Source: Endozoicomonas sp. OPT23 (GTDB taxonomy: Bacteria > Pseudomonadota > Gammaproteobacteria > Pseudomonadales > Endozoicomonadaceae). Taken from it: a stretch of 64,000 nt of DNA. Below the pieces are notes generated by a model. The model saw only the letters and a program-made list of their open reading frames with translations. It was not told where the DNA came from and did not search any database. The translations under genes were made by a program, and so were the position numbers. The stretch covers positions 434,001 through 498,000 of the forward strand of contig NZ_PPFD01000002.1 in NCBI RefSeq assembly GCF_009653635.1. The letters run 5' to 3'. This document shows, one piece after another, positions 22,918 to 32,491 of this stretch (position 1 is the stretch's first letter; each line of letters opens with the position of its first letter).

Positions 22918-22937
22918 ACAGCCTCTTAAGAGGCTGT
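22918..22937. repeat. Perfect 20-bp palindrome between gltD and hemE
   Basis: ACAGCCTCTTAAGAGGCTGT is its own reverse complement. Each half (GAGGCTGT) matches the outer end of the 68-bp hairpin element upstream of gltB, so it may be a remnant of two abutting element ends. It could equally be an operator for hemE. Confidence 0.45.
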
Positions 22938-23002
22938 CAGTGGTTACAGCGCAAATGCCTTATCGAATAAAAGTACTTCATATCAGACTTTGAGTGTTTC
23001 AC

Positions 23003-24067
23003 ATGACAGAACTGAAAAACGATCGTTTTCTGCGTGCCCTGATGAAAGAGCCTGTGGATGTAACGCCAGTATGGATGATGCGTCAGGCGGGTCGTTATTT
23101 GCCAGAGTATCGTGAAACCCGTGGGCAGGCCGGTGACTTTATGTCCCTGTGCATGAACCCTGAGCTGGCCTGTGAAGTGACGATTCAGCCTCTGGAACGT
23201 TTCCCTCTCGATGCAGCCATCCTGTTCTCGGATATTTTGACCATCCCTGATGCCATGGGTCTGGGTCTGTATTTTGAAACAGGAGAAGGTCCTAAGTTCC
23301 GTAAGCCGGTTCGTACCGCCGCTGATGTTGAGGCACTGACTGTTCCGGATCCTGAAAAAGATCTGGGTTATGTTATGGATGCTGTTCGCACCATTCGCAA
23401 AGAATTGAACGGTCGTGTGCCGCTGATTGGTTTCTCTGGCAGTCCATGGACGCTGGCAACCTATATGATTGAAGGTGGCAGCAGTAAAGATTTTCGTCGT
23501 ATCAAAGGCATGATGTACGATCAACCACAGATGTTGCATCAGGTTCTGGATGTGTTGGCCCAGTCTGTTACTTCTTACCTGAATGCCCAGATCAAGGCGG
23601 GCGCGCAGGCGGTTCAGATTTTTGATACCTGGGGCGGTGTTCTGTCTCCTCAGTGCTATCAGGAATTCTCCCTGAAATATATGCAGAAAATTGCTGCCGG
23701 CCTGATCCGTGAGCACGACGGTCGCAAGGTTCCTGTCATCATGTTTACCAAGAATGGTGGGCAATGGTTAGAGTCTATGGCGGATGCTGGGGCTGATGTA
23801 CTGGGTCTGGACTGGACTACTCCTATTGGTGAAGCTCGCAGTCGTGTAGGTGATAAGGTCGCTCTGCAGGGTAATATGGATCCCTCTGTGCTTTATGCCT
23901 CAGAAGCCACCATTCGTAAGGAAGTAGCTCGTATTCTTGAAAGTTATGGCCCTGGTAATGGCCATGTTTTCAACCTGGGGCACGGCATTCATCAGTTTGT
24001 TGAGCCAGAAAAGGCCGGTGTTTTTGTTCGTGCCGTGCACGAACTGTCAGCTGAATATCATTCTTGA
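23003..24067 (+). CDS. hemE: Uroporphyrinogen decarboxylase
   Basis: HemE removes four carboxyl groups from uroporphyrinogen III to give coproporphyrinogen III in haem synthesis; it is cytoplasmic and cofactor-free. I choose the ATG at 23003 ([13 protein letters not shown]), which fits family N termini, over a GTG nine bases upstream. The 354 residues include the signature [16 protein letters not shown], the catalytic Asp region [33 protein letters not shown] and the late NLGHGI. It follows gltBD as in Pseudomonas and ends at a strong terminator shared with the convergent sensor gene. Confidence 0.97.
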   Translation: MTELKNDRFLRALMKEPVDVTPVWMMRQAGRYLPEYRETRGQAGDFMSLCMNPELACEVTIQPLERFPLDAAILFSDILTIPDAMGLGLYFETGEGPKFRKPVRTAADVEALTVPDPEKDLGYVMDAVRTIRKELNGRVPLIGFSGSPWTLATYMIEGGSSKDFRRIKGMMYDQPQMLHQVLDVLAQSVTSYLNAQIKAGAQAVQIFDTWGGVLSPQCYQEFSLKYMQKIAAGLIREHDGRKVPVIMFTKNGGQWLESMADAGADVLGLDWTTPIGEARSRVGDKVALQGNMDPSVLYASEATIRKEVARILESYGPGNGHVFNLGHGIHQFVEPEKAGVFVRAVHELSAEYHS

Positions 24068-24092
24068 TTGTTTTTCTGTAATTCTGTTTTTG

Positions 24093-24127
24093 AAAAGGCC
24101 TGATATTGTTTCAGGCCTTTTCTTTTT
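24093..24127. terminator. Intrinsic terminator of hemE
   Basis: AAAAGGCCTGA (24093-24103) pairs with TCAGGCCTTTT (24111-24121), followed by CTTTTTC. The right arm overlaps the last codons of the convergent sensor gene. Confidence 0.85.
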
Positions 24128-26477
24128 CTATCTCGGTTTTCTTTACTGCTGTCATTAGCGCTTTTTCCAGTGTTGAGCGATTGGCTGGCTTGGTCAGGAA
24201 TTGCTTGATGCCTAGCCTTTCTGCTCTCTGCTTACCTGGTGGATTTGTTGCGCCAGTCAGCATGATAATGTCAGGGAAGTTTTCAGGTTTGTTATCGTGA
24301 AGTTTTTCCACCATTTGAATGCCATTCATGCCAGGCATATGGTGATCAAGGATAATGACGTCGAAAGGTCTTCCCAGGTAGGACTCATTTCTAATCATAG
24401 CGAGGGCTGAACGACCGTCTTCTGCGTCCATGGTTTGAATGCCCATCAGGCTGCATTGTTGCATCAGTACCTGTCTGCAGGTTCTGTTGTCATCAACAAT
24501 CAGGGCTTTAATAGAGTGCTCTGTAAAGCTTGGAGCCTGCTCGTGAACTGTCTGATTGTTTGACAGTGGTGAGTGTGGAACAGCAAACCAGATATGGATA
24601 TTGTCTACGCCCATAAAACCTACATGAGCACCCATGGAGTGTGCCAGTTTGATAGCTATGAATAGTGGCAGACTGATGTCGGCAACTTTTTTAGCTTCAC
24701 TGTAGGTATCAATGGTGTCGATATTTATTGCTGAGAGATTGTTATTATTGCTGTTGCTAAACGATATTTGAAACAGCAGGTAGCCGCTGTTTTCGATATC
24801 AAGGTTTGATGTAGAAGATGCATTAGGCAGAAGAGAGGTGTGATTCAGAGAAACCATGACTTCAGAATTTTCAACCTGGGCTAGAGACTGACTTAGAATA
24901 GCTTCCAAGATCAACGAGATGAGTCGTGTATCACCTTTGCTGTTTACCGGTACATTAGGGTGTATAAAACTAATCAGTTCAGTGTTTAATTGTTCCGTGC
25001 GGTAACGAAATTTGTCCAATGAGCTGTTCAGTAATTCACAAACATCGTAGGGAGCAGATGAGAAGTTCGTCTCATTCGCTCCCATTTTCCAGGCTTCAGA
25101 GAGTAGATTAATCAGGTTACCCAACTCTCCGCCAGCATAGCGGATAGTCTGAAGATAATTTTCCTGTCTTGGTGTCAGTTGCGTACTCATCATCAATTCT
25201 GACATACCGAGCACGCCATTCAGCGGTGTTCTCAGTTCATGACCCATCGCATCGAAGATGCTGTGATCAATGACTGTTGGCTCTGCCTCTGCCTCCGCCT
25301 CAACAGCTGGAGTAGGGGGTGTAAAATATTGCTCTGGCGGTTGGTTATTGTATTGCCATGAAAAGGCAATCAGTGTCATCACTGCAGTATGTAAAATCAG
25401 CCAGATTGCAGTGATGCTGTCGAAATCAATAAAACCGAGAATAGTGAGTGATACAAGCAGGCTTACAATATTGAAAGGACTCGTTATCCAGAAAGGCACC
25501 CTGGTATATTGACTGTTCAATGCCAGTAAGCTGCAGTACCAGGTGATCTGGGAGATGATCAGGAAAACTATCAGTGAGTTTTCCAAAGGGAAGTTAATAC
25601 CTGTAAGGATCAGAGCTAAAATGACGGTTGGTGCGCAGGCGAGTACTGAAAAACCTATTTTTTGTTGTTTGTTTTTTCCTGTCAGGAGTATCCGTGCCCC
25701 TAAAGCTAGAAGCGATGAAGCAGTAAGAATACAAACGCTCATTAGTAGCTGTGGTAGCCAGCCTTCTTTGCCAATGCTGATTTGAATGAGCCCTTGCCAA
25801 CTGGACAGAAATATTGGCCCAATGAGTCCTAGAGAAGCAAAAATGAGATAGATGGGGTGTCTGTGCTTCAGCCAGTTGATGATATTCCAGAAGGAAACCA
25901 TCAAAAACAGAGCTAACAGCCAGCCCATTTGCCAGTCGAACTGATCTTGCTGATCGAGCAGTTGTTGAGGCGATCTCAGCATTAACAGCAGATTGTCCGT
26001 AGCTGAAGCCGGTACCCTTATCATTATCAGGCTGTCAGTCAGTGAGTGCCCCAGCAAGCTGTAAAGAACGACGTTGGTTCGTATGACACCTTCCAGCTTT
26101 TGGTAGTTGTTGTTTTTATAGAAGTAAACTTCGGGCGTAATGCCAACTTGAGGAATCAGTTTTAAAATGGGTAGAGCTGGTAGTCTGGCTTCTGATGGGA
26201 TTTTAACTCTGAGCCATGCCATTCCTGATTTTTTTGAAAAGTAGAAACTTTGCTTTTGCCAGGGAGAGTAGCGAAAAAGAAACTCTGAACTATTTGCCTG
26301 CTCAACAGACAAACTTTCTGTTTGGGTAAACAATATTGAAGTGTGCTCTTCCAGATTTATAAAATCAGGAGCACTACTGTTTGCCATGCTTTGAGAAGCC
26401 GGGGCAAGAAGTAAGATCAGTAAAAAGATGAGTTGGTATGCGATGGCCATGACAGCGATGAAATTCCATTTATTCAT
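24111..26477 (-). CDS. RetS-like hybrid sensor with degenerate kinase domain
   Basis: The 788-residue protein has a signal anchor (residues 8-28), a periplasmic beta-rich domain (about 35-170) of 7TMR-DISMED2 type, seven membrane segments (about 183-375), an acidic linker with AEAEAEP, a HisKA helix pair with the phosphorylatable His413 (GHELRTPLN), and a receiver domain (655-782) with Asp711 and Lys763. The ATPase region (about 515-635) is badly eroded. No N-box asparagine follows GDTRLISLI, and the G-boxes (GLGLA type) are replaced by ISLPLFIAI. It lies just downstream of purD, exactly where Pseudomonas carries retS, whose product modulates GacS. RetS in Pseudomonas has two receivers; this has one. 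It may act by docking rather than by phosphorylation. Confidence 0.8.
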   Translation of the reverse strand: MNKWNFIAVMAIAYQLIFLLILLLAPASQSMANSSAPDFINLEEHTSILFTQTESLSVEQANSSEFLFRYSPWQKQSFYFSKKSGMAWLRVKIPSEARLPALPILKLIPQVGITPEVYFYKNNNYQKLEGVIRTNVVLYSLLGHSLTDSLIMIRVPASATDNLLLMLRSPQQLLDQQDQFDWQMGWLLALFLMVSFWNIINWLKHRHPIYLIFASLGLIGPIFLSSWQGLIQISIGKEGWLPQLLMSVCILTASSLLALGARILLTGKNKQQKIGFSVLACAPTVILALILTGINFPLENSLIVFLIISQITWYCSLLALNSQYTRVPFWITSPFNIVSLLVSLTILGFIDFDSITAIWLILHTAVMTLIAFSWQYNNQPPEQYFTPPTPAVEAEAEAEPTVIDHSIFDAMGHELRTPLNGVLGMSELMMSTQLTPRQENYLQTIRYAGGELGNLINLLSEAWKMGANETNFSSAPYDVCELLNSSLDKFRYRTEQLNTELISFIHPNVPVNSKGDTRLISLILEAILSQSLAQVENSEVMVSLNHTSLLPNASSTSNLDIENSGYLLFQISFSNSNNNNLSAINIDTIDTYSEAKKVADISLPLFIAIKLAHSMGAHVGFMGVDNIHIWFAVPHSPLSNNQTVHEQAPSFTEHSIKALIVDDNRTCRQVLMQQCSLMGIQTMDAEDGRSALAMIRNESYLGRPFDVIILDHHMPGMNGIQMVEKLHDNKPENFPDIIMLTGATNPPGKQRAERLGIKQFLTKPANRSTLEKALMTAVKKTEIEKEKA

Positions 26478-26577
26478 CGAGCAGTATACCTGAACAGTTG
26501 TTCAGAAAAAGTGAATTTATCGCGCTTTTAGACGTCTGTCTCGGTATTTCAGAAAGGAAGTGCTGGTGCAGTTATTG

Positions 26578-26605
26578 GTACAAGCGGTTTCTTAACCACT
26601 TGTAC
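26578..26605 (-). terminator. Hairpin downstream of purD
   Basis: GTACAAGCGGTT (26578-26589) and AACCACTTGTAC (26594-26605) pair with one mismatch around TCTT. No T-tract follows on the minus strand; it separates purD from the sensor gene. Confidence 0.5.
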
Positions 26606-26615
26606 CTTTTGCAAA

Positions 26616-27896
26616 TTATTTTCTATTGATGGCTTTGTGGCCGATGTCGGTTCTGTAGTAAGTGTCTTGCCACTTCACCTTTGCTACTCCTTTGTACGCT
26701 TCAGTTTGAGCGTCGCTGGTGGAATCACCAAGAGCAGTAACGCATAGTACACGACCACCACTGGTTAGAATGTCATCGCCTTCTAATTGTGTGCCCGCGT
26801 GAAATACTTTACAGGTATCGCCGTTAGCCTGGTCAATACCGGAGATCTGATCTCCCTTGCGATATTCAGCGGGATAGCCACCGGCCGCCATAACGACACC
26901 TAGTGCGGTTCTTGAATCCCAGTCAGCCTGAGTAGAGTCCAGTTTACCTTTGGCGCCAGCAAGACAGAGTTCAGCAAGGCTGCTCTTCAGCCTCATCATG
27001 ATGGGCTGGGTTTCCGGGTCACCAAAGCGACAGTTGTATTCCAGAACCTTTGGAGTGCCTGCAGAATCAATCATCAAGCCGGCGTACAGAAAGCCTTTAT
27101 AGGTGTTGCCTTCAGCTGCCATGCCTTCAACGGTAGGAATGATCACTTCCTTCATGGCGCGATCGTGGATTTCCTGAGTCACTACAGGAGCTGGAGAGTA
27201 AGCGCCCATGCCACCAGTGTTAGGGCCTTTGTCGCCATTATCACGGGCTTTGTGGTCCTGGCTGGTTGCCAGTGGCAGAATGTTTTTGCCATCCACCATC
27301 ACGATGAAACTGGCTTCTTCACCCTGCAGAAATTCTTCGACGACTACACGATGACCTGCTTCACCAAAGGCATTACCTGCCAGCATGTCGTCTATTGCAG
27401 CGAAAGCTTCTTCTTCGGTATCTGCCAGAATGACGCCTTTACCGGCAGCAAGGCCGTCAGCTTTTACGACGATAGGTGCGCCTTTCTCACGAACGTAGGC
27501 TTTAGCCGGTTCAATCTCGGTGAAGTTCTGGTAGTCAGCAGTCGGGATTTTGTGACGAGCCAGGAAGTCTTTGGTAAAAGCCTTGGAGCCTTCCAGCTGT
27601 GCTGCGGCCTGAGTTGGTCCAAAAATAGCGAGGTTTGCTGCCTCAAACTGATCGACAACGCCTGCAACCAAAGGTGCTTCCGGGCCAACGATGGTCAGAT
27701 CAACATTTTCCGACTGAGCAAAGGCGACTAATTTGTCCAGTTCCAGCACACCAATATTTACGTTGGTAATGTTAGCTTCCAGCTCAGTGCCGGCATTGCC
27801 TGGTGCTACGAATACGTCCGTGACATTAGTGTCTTGAGCTGCCTTCCAGGCCAGAGCGTGTTCACGACCGCCGTTACCGATTATCAGTACTTTCAT
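26616..27896 (-). CDS. purD: Phosphoribosylamine-glycine ligase
   Basis: PurD joins glycine to phosphoribosylamine with ATP, the second step of purine synthesis. The 426-residue ATP-grasp enzyme starts MKVLIIGNGGREHALAWK. It contains VGPEAPLVAGVVD, the grasp region IVVKADGLAAGKGVILA, the EASFIVMVDG strand, the TGGMGAYSPAP loop and the magnesium-binding EYNCRFGDPETQ. The downstream position after purH is the standard purHD operon; a 12-bp intercistronic hairpin lies in the 102-base gap. Confidence 0.97.
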   Translation of the reverse strand: MKVLIIGNGGREHALAWKAAQDTNVTDVFVAPGNAGTELEANITNVNIGVLELDKLVAFAQSENVDLTIVGPEAPLVAGVVDQFEAANLAIFGPTQAAAQLEGSKAFTKDFLARHKIPTADYQNFTEIEPAKAYVREKGAPIVVKADGLAAGKGVILADTEEEAFAAIDDMLAGNAFGEAGHRVVVEEFLQGEEASFIVMVDGKNILPLATSQDHKARDNGDKGPNTGGMGAYSPAPVVTQEIHDRAMKEVIIPTVEGMAAEGNTYKGFLYAGLMIDSAGTPKVLEYNCRFGDPETQPIMMRLKSSLAELCLAGAKGKLDSTQADWDSRTALGVVMAAGGYPAEYRKGDQISGIDQANGDTCKVFHAGTQLEGDDILTSGGRVLCVTALGDSTSDAQTEAYKGVAKVKWQDTYYRTDIGHKAINRK

Positions 27897-27915
27897 TTTT
27901 ACCTGTCCCCCGGTC

Positions 27916-27949
27916 TGTCAGCCTGAAAGGTGGATGGTTCAGGCTGACA
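27916..27949 (-). repeat. 12-bp perfect inverted repeat between purH and purD
   Basis: TGTCAGCCTGAA (27916-27927) and TTCAGGCTGACA (27938-27949) with a 10-nt loop. Without a T-tract it is more likely an mRNA processing or stability element than a terminator. Confidence 0.5.
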
Positions 27950-27998
27950 AACGTATTCAAACGTTAAAAAGGCACTTTGATCAAAAGTGTCAACTCAA

Positions 27999-29585
27999 TC
28001 AGTGACGGAAGTGGCGTACACCGGTGAAGACCATGGCAATGCCCGCTTCGTTGGCTGCGTCGATGACTTCCTGGTCTCGCATAGAGCCGCCCGGCTGGAT
28101 TACAGCAGTAATACCGGCACTGGCTGCGGCATCAATGCCATCACGGAACGGGAAGAAAGCGTCGGACGCCATTACAGAGCCACGAACTTCCAGGTTTTCG
28201 TCCTCTGCCTTGATGCCGGCAATTCGTGCACTGTAAACACGACTCATCTGGCCTGCGCCTACACCGATTGTTTGCTGTTTTTTGACGTAGACAATGGCGT
28301 TGGATTTCACAAACTTGCCAACTTTCCAGGCGAACAGCAGGTCGCTGAGCTCTTCTTCAGTCGGTGTTCTCTCGGTCACAACTTTCAGGTCAGCGGCAGT
28401 GGTTACTTTGATGTCGCTGTCTTGAACCAGCAGGCCGCCATTCACGCGTTTAAAGTCGAGGAAGTGCTCAGCCTGTTCTGGTAGGGCACCACAAATCAGC
28501 AGGCGGATGTTTTTCTTGTCCTGCAGAATGACTTCAGCTTCGCTGTCGACTTCAGGTGCAATGATGACTTCAACAAACTGGCGGTCAATGATGGCCTTGG
28601 CAGTAGTGGCATCGAGCTTTCGGTTAAAAGCAATGATGCCGCCGAAAGCGGATGTTGGGTCAGTCGCGTAAGCCTGGTTGTAAGCTTCGAGAATATCTGC
28701 CCCGAGAGCTACTCCACACGGATTGGCGTGCTTAACAATGACGCAGGCTGGCGTATCAAAGGACTTAACGCATTCAAGAGCAGCATCGGTGTCGGCAATG
28801 TTGTTGTACGAGAGTTCTTTGCCCTGAATCTGTCGTGAGCTGGCAACAGTACCTTCCGGTGGGTTGGCTTCAACATAGAAAGCTGCCTTCTGGTGAGGGT
28901 TCTCACCGTAACGCATATCCTGAGCTTTTTGGAACTGGCGGTTGAAAGTTCTTGGAAAGTTGTCTGCTTCTTCGTTACTGCTGACCAGAGTACCCAGATG
29001 ATTGGCAATAGCACCATCGTAATGAGCAGTATGTTCGAAAGCTTTAACGGCCAAATCAAAACGGGTCTCTGTAGTCACAGAGCCGTCATGATGATCCATC
29101 TCCGACAGAATGCGCGGGTAGTCACTGGTGTTAACAACAATGGCAGTATCTCGATGATTTTTGGCCGCAGAACGAACCATGGTAGGGCCACCGATGTCGA
29201 TATTCTCGATAGCCATTGGCAGGTCGCAATCTTCGCGGGCGATGGTCTGCTCAAAGGGGTAGAGGTTAACAACAACCAGATCGATAGGCCTAATGCCGTG
29301 TTCTTCCATAACCGCTTCATCAGTACCGGAACGACCCAAAATACCGCCATGAACTTTGGGGTGAAGGGTTTTAACACGACCGTCCATCATCTCCGGAAAA
29401 CCGGTGTAGCTGGATATCTCAACTGCGGGAATATCGTTTTCAACCAGAAGTGCGTAGGTTCCGCCAGTGGAGAGAATTTCTACAGATCGCTGATGAAGTT
29501 CTCGAGCAAAGTCTACAATGCCGGTTTTATCCGAAACACTGATCAGGGCTCTGCGAATAGCTGGCTGGTGGACGTCGTCTGCCAT
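27999..29585 (-). CDS. purH: Bifunctional AICAR transformylase/IMP cyclohydrolase
   Basis: PurH carries out the last two steps of IMP synthesis. The 528 residues comprise an N-terminal MGS-like cyclohydrolase domain (about 10-150; [39 protein letters not shown]) and a C-terminal formyltransferase domain ([13 protein letters not shown], the catalytic [16 protein letters not shown], and the closing [13 protein letters not shown]). The ATG at 29585 fits family starts. No PurR-type operator is evident upstream. Confidence 0.97.
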   Translation of the reverse strand: MADDVHQPAIRRALISVSDKTGIVDFARELHQRSVEILSTGGTYALLVENDIPAVEISSYTGFPEMMDGRVKTLHPKVHGGILGRSGTDEAVMEEHGIRPIDLVVVNLYPFEQTIAREDCDLPMAIENIDIGGPTMVRSAAKNHRDTAIVVNTSDYPRILSEMDHHDGSVTTETRFDLAVKAFEHTAHYDGAIANHLGTLVSSNEEADNFPRTFNRQFQKAQDMRYGENPHQKAAFYVEANPPEGTVASSRQIQGKELSYNNIADTDAALECVKSFDTPACVIVKHANPCGVALGADILEAYNQAYATDPTSAFGGIIAFNRKLDATTAKAIIDRQFVEVIIAPEVDSEAEVILQDKKNIRLLICGALPEQAEHFLDFKRVNGGLLVQDSDIKVTTAADLKVVTERTPTEEELSDLLFAWKVGKFVKSNAIVYVKKQQTIGVGAGQMSRVYSARIAGIKAEDENLEVRGSVMASDAFFPFRDGIDAAASAGITAVIQPGGSMRDQEVIDAANEAGIAMVFTGVRHFRH

Positions 29586-29737
29586 TATTCCTTTCTCACT
29601 CGTTATTATTTGCTTAAAAGAAGCTGCTTAAAAACTGTTGCCTGAAAAACGGTGTGATTTTAGCTGGAATTGATTGGTTTAGCAGTAGTGGTGTGAGGGT
29701 ATTTCGCAGTTTGGTAGGGGTAAGTTCAGTATTTTTA

Positions 29738-29775
29738 GGCCGCCTTGCTGAAATTGATCAGAAGGCGACCTTTTT
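29738..29775. repeat. Stem-loop between fis and purH
   Basis: GGCCGCCTT (29738-29746) pairs, with one G-U, with AAGGCGACC (29762-29770), with an inner CTGA/TCAG. The T-run lies on the plus-strand side, so polarity is wrong for a minus-strand fis terminator; role unclear. Confidence 0.4.
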
Positions 29776-29784
29776 GTTGCCGAA

Positions 29785-30084
29785 TTACAGCAGGTCGTAC
29801 ATTTTCAGCTTTTTACGCAGAGTACCGCGATTCAGGCCAAGCAGAACAGATGCTTTGGTCTGGTTGCCTTTTACATACGTCATCACGGTTTCCAGTAGAG
29901 GTGCTTCCACTTCTGAAAGAACCATCTGATAAACATCCGTTACGTCCTGGCCATCAAGGTGGCTGAAGTAATTGTTCATGGCTCTTTCGACACTGTCTCT
30001 TAGCGTCTGGGACTCACTGGTAACTTCAGAGGTCAGAACCCGGTTGTGGGTGTGTTCTTCAGAAATAATATGCGGCGCCGTCAT
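29785..30084 (-). CDS. fis: DNA-binding protein Fis
   Basis: Fis is a nucleoid protein and global regulator that bends DNA and activates rRNA promoters. The 99-residue protein matches the usual 98. The N-terminal arm is followed by the dimerisation helices (DSVERAMNNYFSHLDGQDVTDVYQMV) and the C-terminal helix-turn-helix (GNQTKASVLLGLNRGTLRKKLKMYDL). Its ATG overlaps the dusB stop by four bases (ATGA), the classical dusB-fis operon, so regulation is expected from a promoter upstream of dusB. Confidence 0.97.
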   Translation of the reverse strand: MTAPHIISEEHTHNRVLTSEVTSESQTLRDSVERAMNNYFSHLDGQDVTDVYQMVLSEVEAPLLETVMTYVKGNQTKASVLLGLNRGTLRKKLKMYDLL

Positions 30085-31085
30085 GCTGCAAAATCCTTGT
30101 GATGATCAAAATTTTGAAAATAGTCCTGAATGCAGTTTTTCTGTTCCTCGGCAGAGTCCAGCTTGTTGAAGCTTTTACGAACATCTGAACCTGCCGGGCT
30201 GGCCTGCAAATACCAGCCAACATGCTTTCTTGCGATACGCACACCCTGAAGTTCACCGTAGAACTCATGCAGGGCATCGAGGTGGCCGAGTAGAATGCTC
30301 TCTACTTCGGTTTTGTCCGGTTCTGGAAGCTGCTCTCCTGTTTCCAGGTAGTGATTGATCTCCCTAAAAATCCAGGGACGACCCTGAGCTGCACGACCAA
30401 TCATGACCGCATCTGCGCCTGTGTGCTTCAGCACCGAAAGGGCTTTTTCTGCAGAGGTTATATCGCCATTGGCAAAGACTGGAATGGTCAGCGCTTGACA
30501 TATTTCAGCAATGGTGTCGTATTCCGCATCGCCTTTGTACATGCATTGTCGTGTTCTTCCGTGAACCGCAAGAGCTGAGATACCACAATTCTCAGCCATT
30601 CTTGCGATACTCAGTCCATTCTTTTCTTCCGGGTTCCAACCTGTTCTGATTTTCAGAGTTACGGGAATATCTACGGCATTAACGACAGAAGTTAAAATTC
30701 TTTCGACCAGTTCTGGTTCTCTCATCAAAGCAGATCCTGCTGCTTTGTTACAAACCTTCTTGGCTGGGCAGCCCATATTGATATCAATAATCTGTGCGCC
30801 CATTTCCTGGTTCAGTCTGGCTGCTTCGGCCATCTGAATAGGGTCGCTGCCAGCAATCTGAACCGATCTGGGTTCAAATTCACTGGTATGGTTCATGCGC
30901 AAGCGGGATTTTCTTGTGTGCCAAAGCTTTGGGTTGCTGGTCACCATTTCTGAAACCGCAAGGCCTGCACCCATTCTCAGACAGAGTTGCCTGAAGGGGC
31001 GGTCTGTTACGCCAGCCATTGGGGCCAGAATAACGGGCTTCTCGATAATGTGTGAACCAATCTTTAACAAGGTGGAATGCCTCAA
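30081..31085 (-). CDS. dusB: tRNA-dihydrouridine synthase B
   Basis: DusB reduces uridine to dihydrouridine in tRNA using FMN and NADPH. The 334 residues form the TIM-barrel flavin domain with the FMN site LAPMAGVTDRPFRQL, QIAGSDP, and the catalytic-cysteine loop INMGCPAKKVCNKAAGSAL. RTGW, the late ANGDI and IGRAAQGRPW are all present. A helical tRNA-recognition domain follows. It is first in the dusB-fis operon; the 409-base gap upstream should hold the promoter. Confidence 0.96.
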   Translation of the reverse strand: MRHSTLLKIGSHIIEKPVILAPMAGVTDRPFRQLCLRMGAGLAVSEMVTSNPKLWHTRKSRLRMNHTSEFEPRSVQIAGSDPIQMAEAARLNQEMGAQIIDINMGCPAKKVCNKAAGSALMREPELVERILTSVVNAVDIPVTLKIRTGWNPEEKNGLSIARMAENCGISALAVHGRTRQCMYKGDAEYDTIAEICQALTIPVFANGDITSAEKALSVLKHTGADAVMIGRAAQGRPWIFREINHYLETGEQLPEPDKTEVESILLGHLDALHEFYGELQGVRIARKHVGWYLQASPAGSDVRKSFNKLDSAEEQKNCIQDYFQNFDHHKDFAA

Positions 31086-31494
31086 TCCAGCTTTGGGAGT
31101 TGTTTATCTATTGATCAAAAAATCAACAGTTGGCTCTTGATAATACTCTTGGGTCATCTTCGACGAAAGAGGGTTTACTGTTTACTCTGGTGGTGGAATC
31201 ACTTAACTCAATGATGCAAACCACCCTTAATTACATACAGCTAGTGTCTGAATATCTTTTTTTAACTACATATAGTGGCGGAACAGGTAAAAACCGCAAG
31301 GGAAGTTTATCGCATTCTGACTGCTTTTTGATCTGAGTCAAGTGACTGAATTATGCTTTTTGTTTGCCTGTTAGACGATTGTTCTGATACTGACGCAAAG
31401 TCTCTGTTTTTTTTCTGGATGGTCAGATAAAGCTGGTTTATTTTTGGAGTTGAAAGGAAAAATTTAATAAATATTTGTTTTAAAGAATAAATAA
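31086..31494. other. Gene-free region upstream of dusB (409 bp)
   Basis: This should contain the dusB-fis promoter and the end of the DUF3426 transcript. I see only a short TTGAT/ATCAA repeat around 31110-31125 and AT-rich tracts. A 68-codon frame at 31130-31336 lacks a ribosome binding site and looks non-coding. No RNA gene is recognisable. Confidence 0.4.
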
Positions 31495-32391
31495 TTACAG
31501 AAGGTTAAGCTGGTAGTTAACTGCGCCCTGTCCAGGGTCGACGATTTCAAGGCTGAGTCGGACGGGTTTTCCAGATGGAATTTCACTGCTGTCTGCAAGA
31601 GCGCCACCCAGATACTCGGAAGGTCTGAAGGTTCTACTGGCAACAACCTGACCATTAATATTGGAAAAAGTCAGGTTCAGCTTCGGCCATGGTTGTGAAA
31701 AAGGGGCTTCATTAATGATGATGGAATCGACCACCAAGCCTTCTGGGCGTTCAGGCATGCTTCTAACAAGAAGTTGCATGCTTTTTATAGCTTGCAGGTT
31801 TTTCAGTGTTGGCAGTTTGCAGTCCAGTAACTGGCAGGCGAATGTATAGGCTGGTCTGAGTTTCAGATTGGTTGCCAGTTGATCTTTGTTAAACCAGACA
31901 TATTGAGTGGCCAGCCCAAGAAAGCCTATCGTAACTACAGCTACTAAGGCTGCTATTCGGGCTTTTGGACGATGTTCTTTTTCTTCTGTTGCCTCAAGAC
32001 CCTCTGTTTCCAGATGGCTGAAAATAGAATCAAGGTTGTGTTGCGGGGCGTCCGGAAGCTTTATTGTTGTTTTGATATCTTCAAGAGCGTGCTGATTATC
32101 AGTTTCAGGTTTTGTAACGGATGACATTTCCCGTTTCAGCCTGGTTTCGGAGGCCGGTTCAGGAGAGGTTTCAGGCAATTCTACGGAAGTTTCAGTGATG
32201 ACTTCTGATTGTTGCTGTTTGGTTTTTTCGGTAGCTGCTTCTGCCTCACTTTTAACCATGTGATCTCGAGCATCAAACACTTCCAGGCAGGAACCACAGC
32301 GAACTGAACCTGCAGCTGCGCGAAGCTGGGTTGACGTCACTCGAAAAGATGTCTGGCACTTTGGGCACTGGGTCAGCTGAGGACTGGTCAT
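31495..32391 (-). CDS. Zinc-ribbon and DUF3426 membrane protein
   Basis: The 298-residue protein opens with a MJ0042-type zinc ribbon: CPKCQTSF, then CGSCLEVFDA (Cys9, Cys12, Cys32, Cys35 by count). A long low-complexity acidic region follows (about 50-145). One transmembrane helix, ARIAALVAVVTIGFLGLATQYVWF, lies near residue 150, and the C-terminal DUF3426 domain with YTFACQLLDCKLP follows. The topology predicted is ribbon in the cytoplasm, DUF3426 in the periplasm. It lies between prmA and dusB as in Pseudomonas. Function unknown. Confidence 0.85.
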   Translation of the reverse strand: MTSPQLTQCPKCQTSFRVTSTQLRAAAGSVRCGSCLEVFDARDHMVKSEAEAATEKTKQQQSEVITETSVELPETSPEPASETRLKREMSSVTKPETDNQHALEDIKTTIKLPDAPQHNLDSIFSHLETEGLEATEEKEHRPKARIAALVAVVTIGFLGLATQYVWFNKDQLATNLKLRPAYTFACQLLDCKLPTLKNLQAIKSMQLLVRSMPERPEGLVVDSIIINEAPFSQPWPKLNLTFSNINGQVVASRTFRPSEYLGGALADSSEIPSGKPVRLSLEIVDPGQGAVNYQLNLL

Positions 32392-32452
32392 GAAGCTAAC
32401 TCAATAATTTGTTTGATAGTATGTATTAGATCAGAGATCGGTAAATACTGTC

Positions 32453-32477
32453 TACTGCCTGCGCTGTGCAGGCAGTA
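32453..32477 (-). terminator. Hairpin downstream of prmA
   Basis: TACTGCCTGC (32453-32462) and GCAGGCAGTA (32468-32477) form a perfect 10-bp stem with a 5-nt loop, 15 bases beyond the prmA stop. No T-tract. Confidence 0.6.
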
Positions 32478-32491
32478 AGAGTTAAGTGAAA

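Noticed and set aside
29586-29784. PurR operator upstream of purH
   Set aside because: No sequence close to the ACGCAAACG-type consensus could be found in the gap.
31130-31336. 68-codon frame in the gap upstream of dusB
   Set aside because: No ribosome binding site, no recognisable content, and it lies in a region expected to be regulatory.
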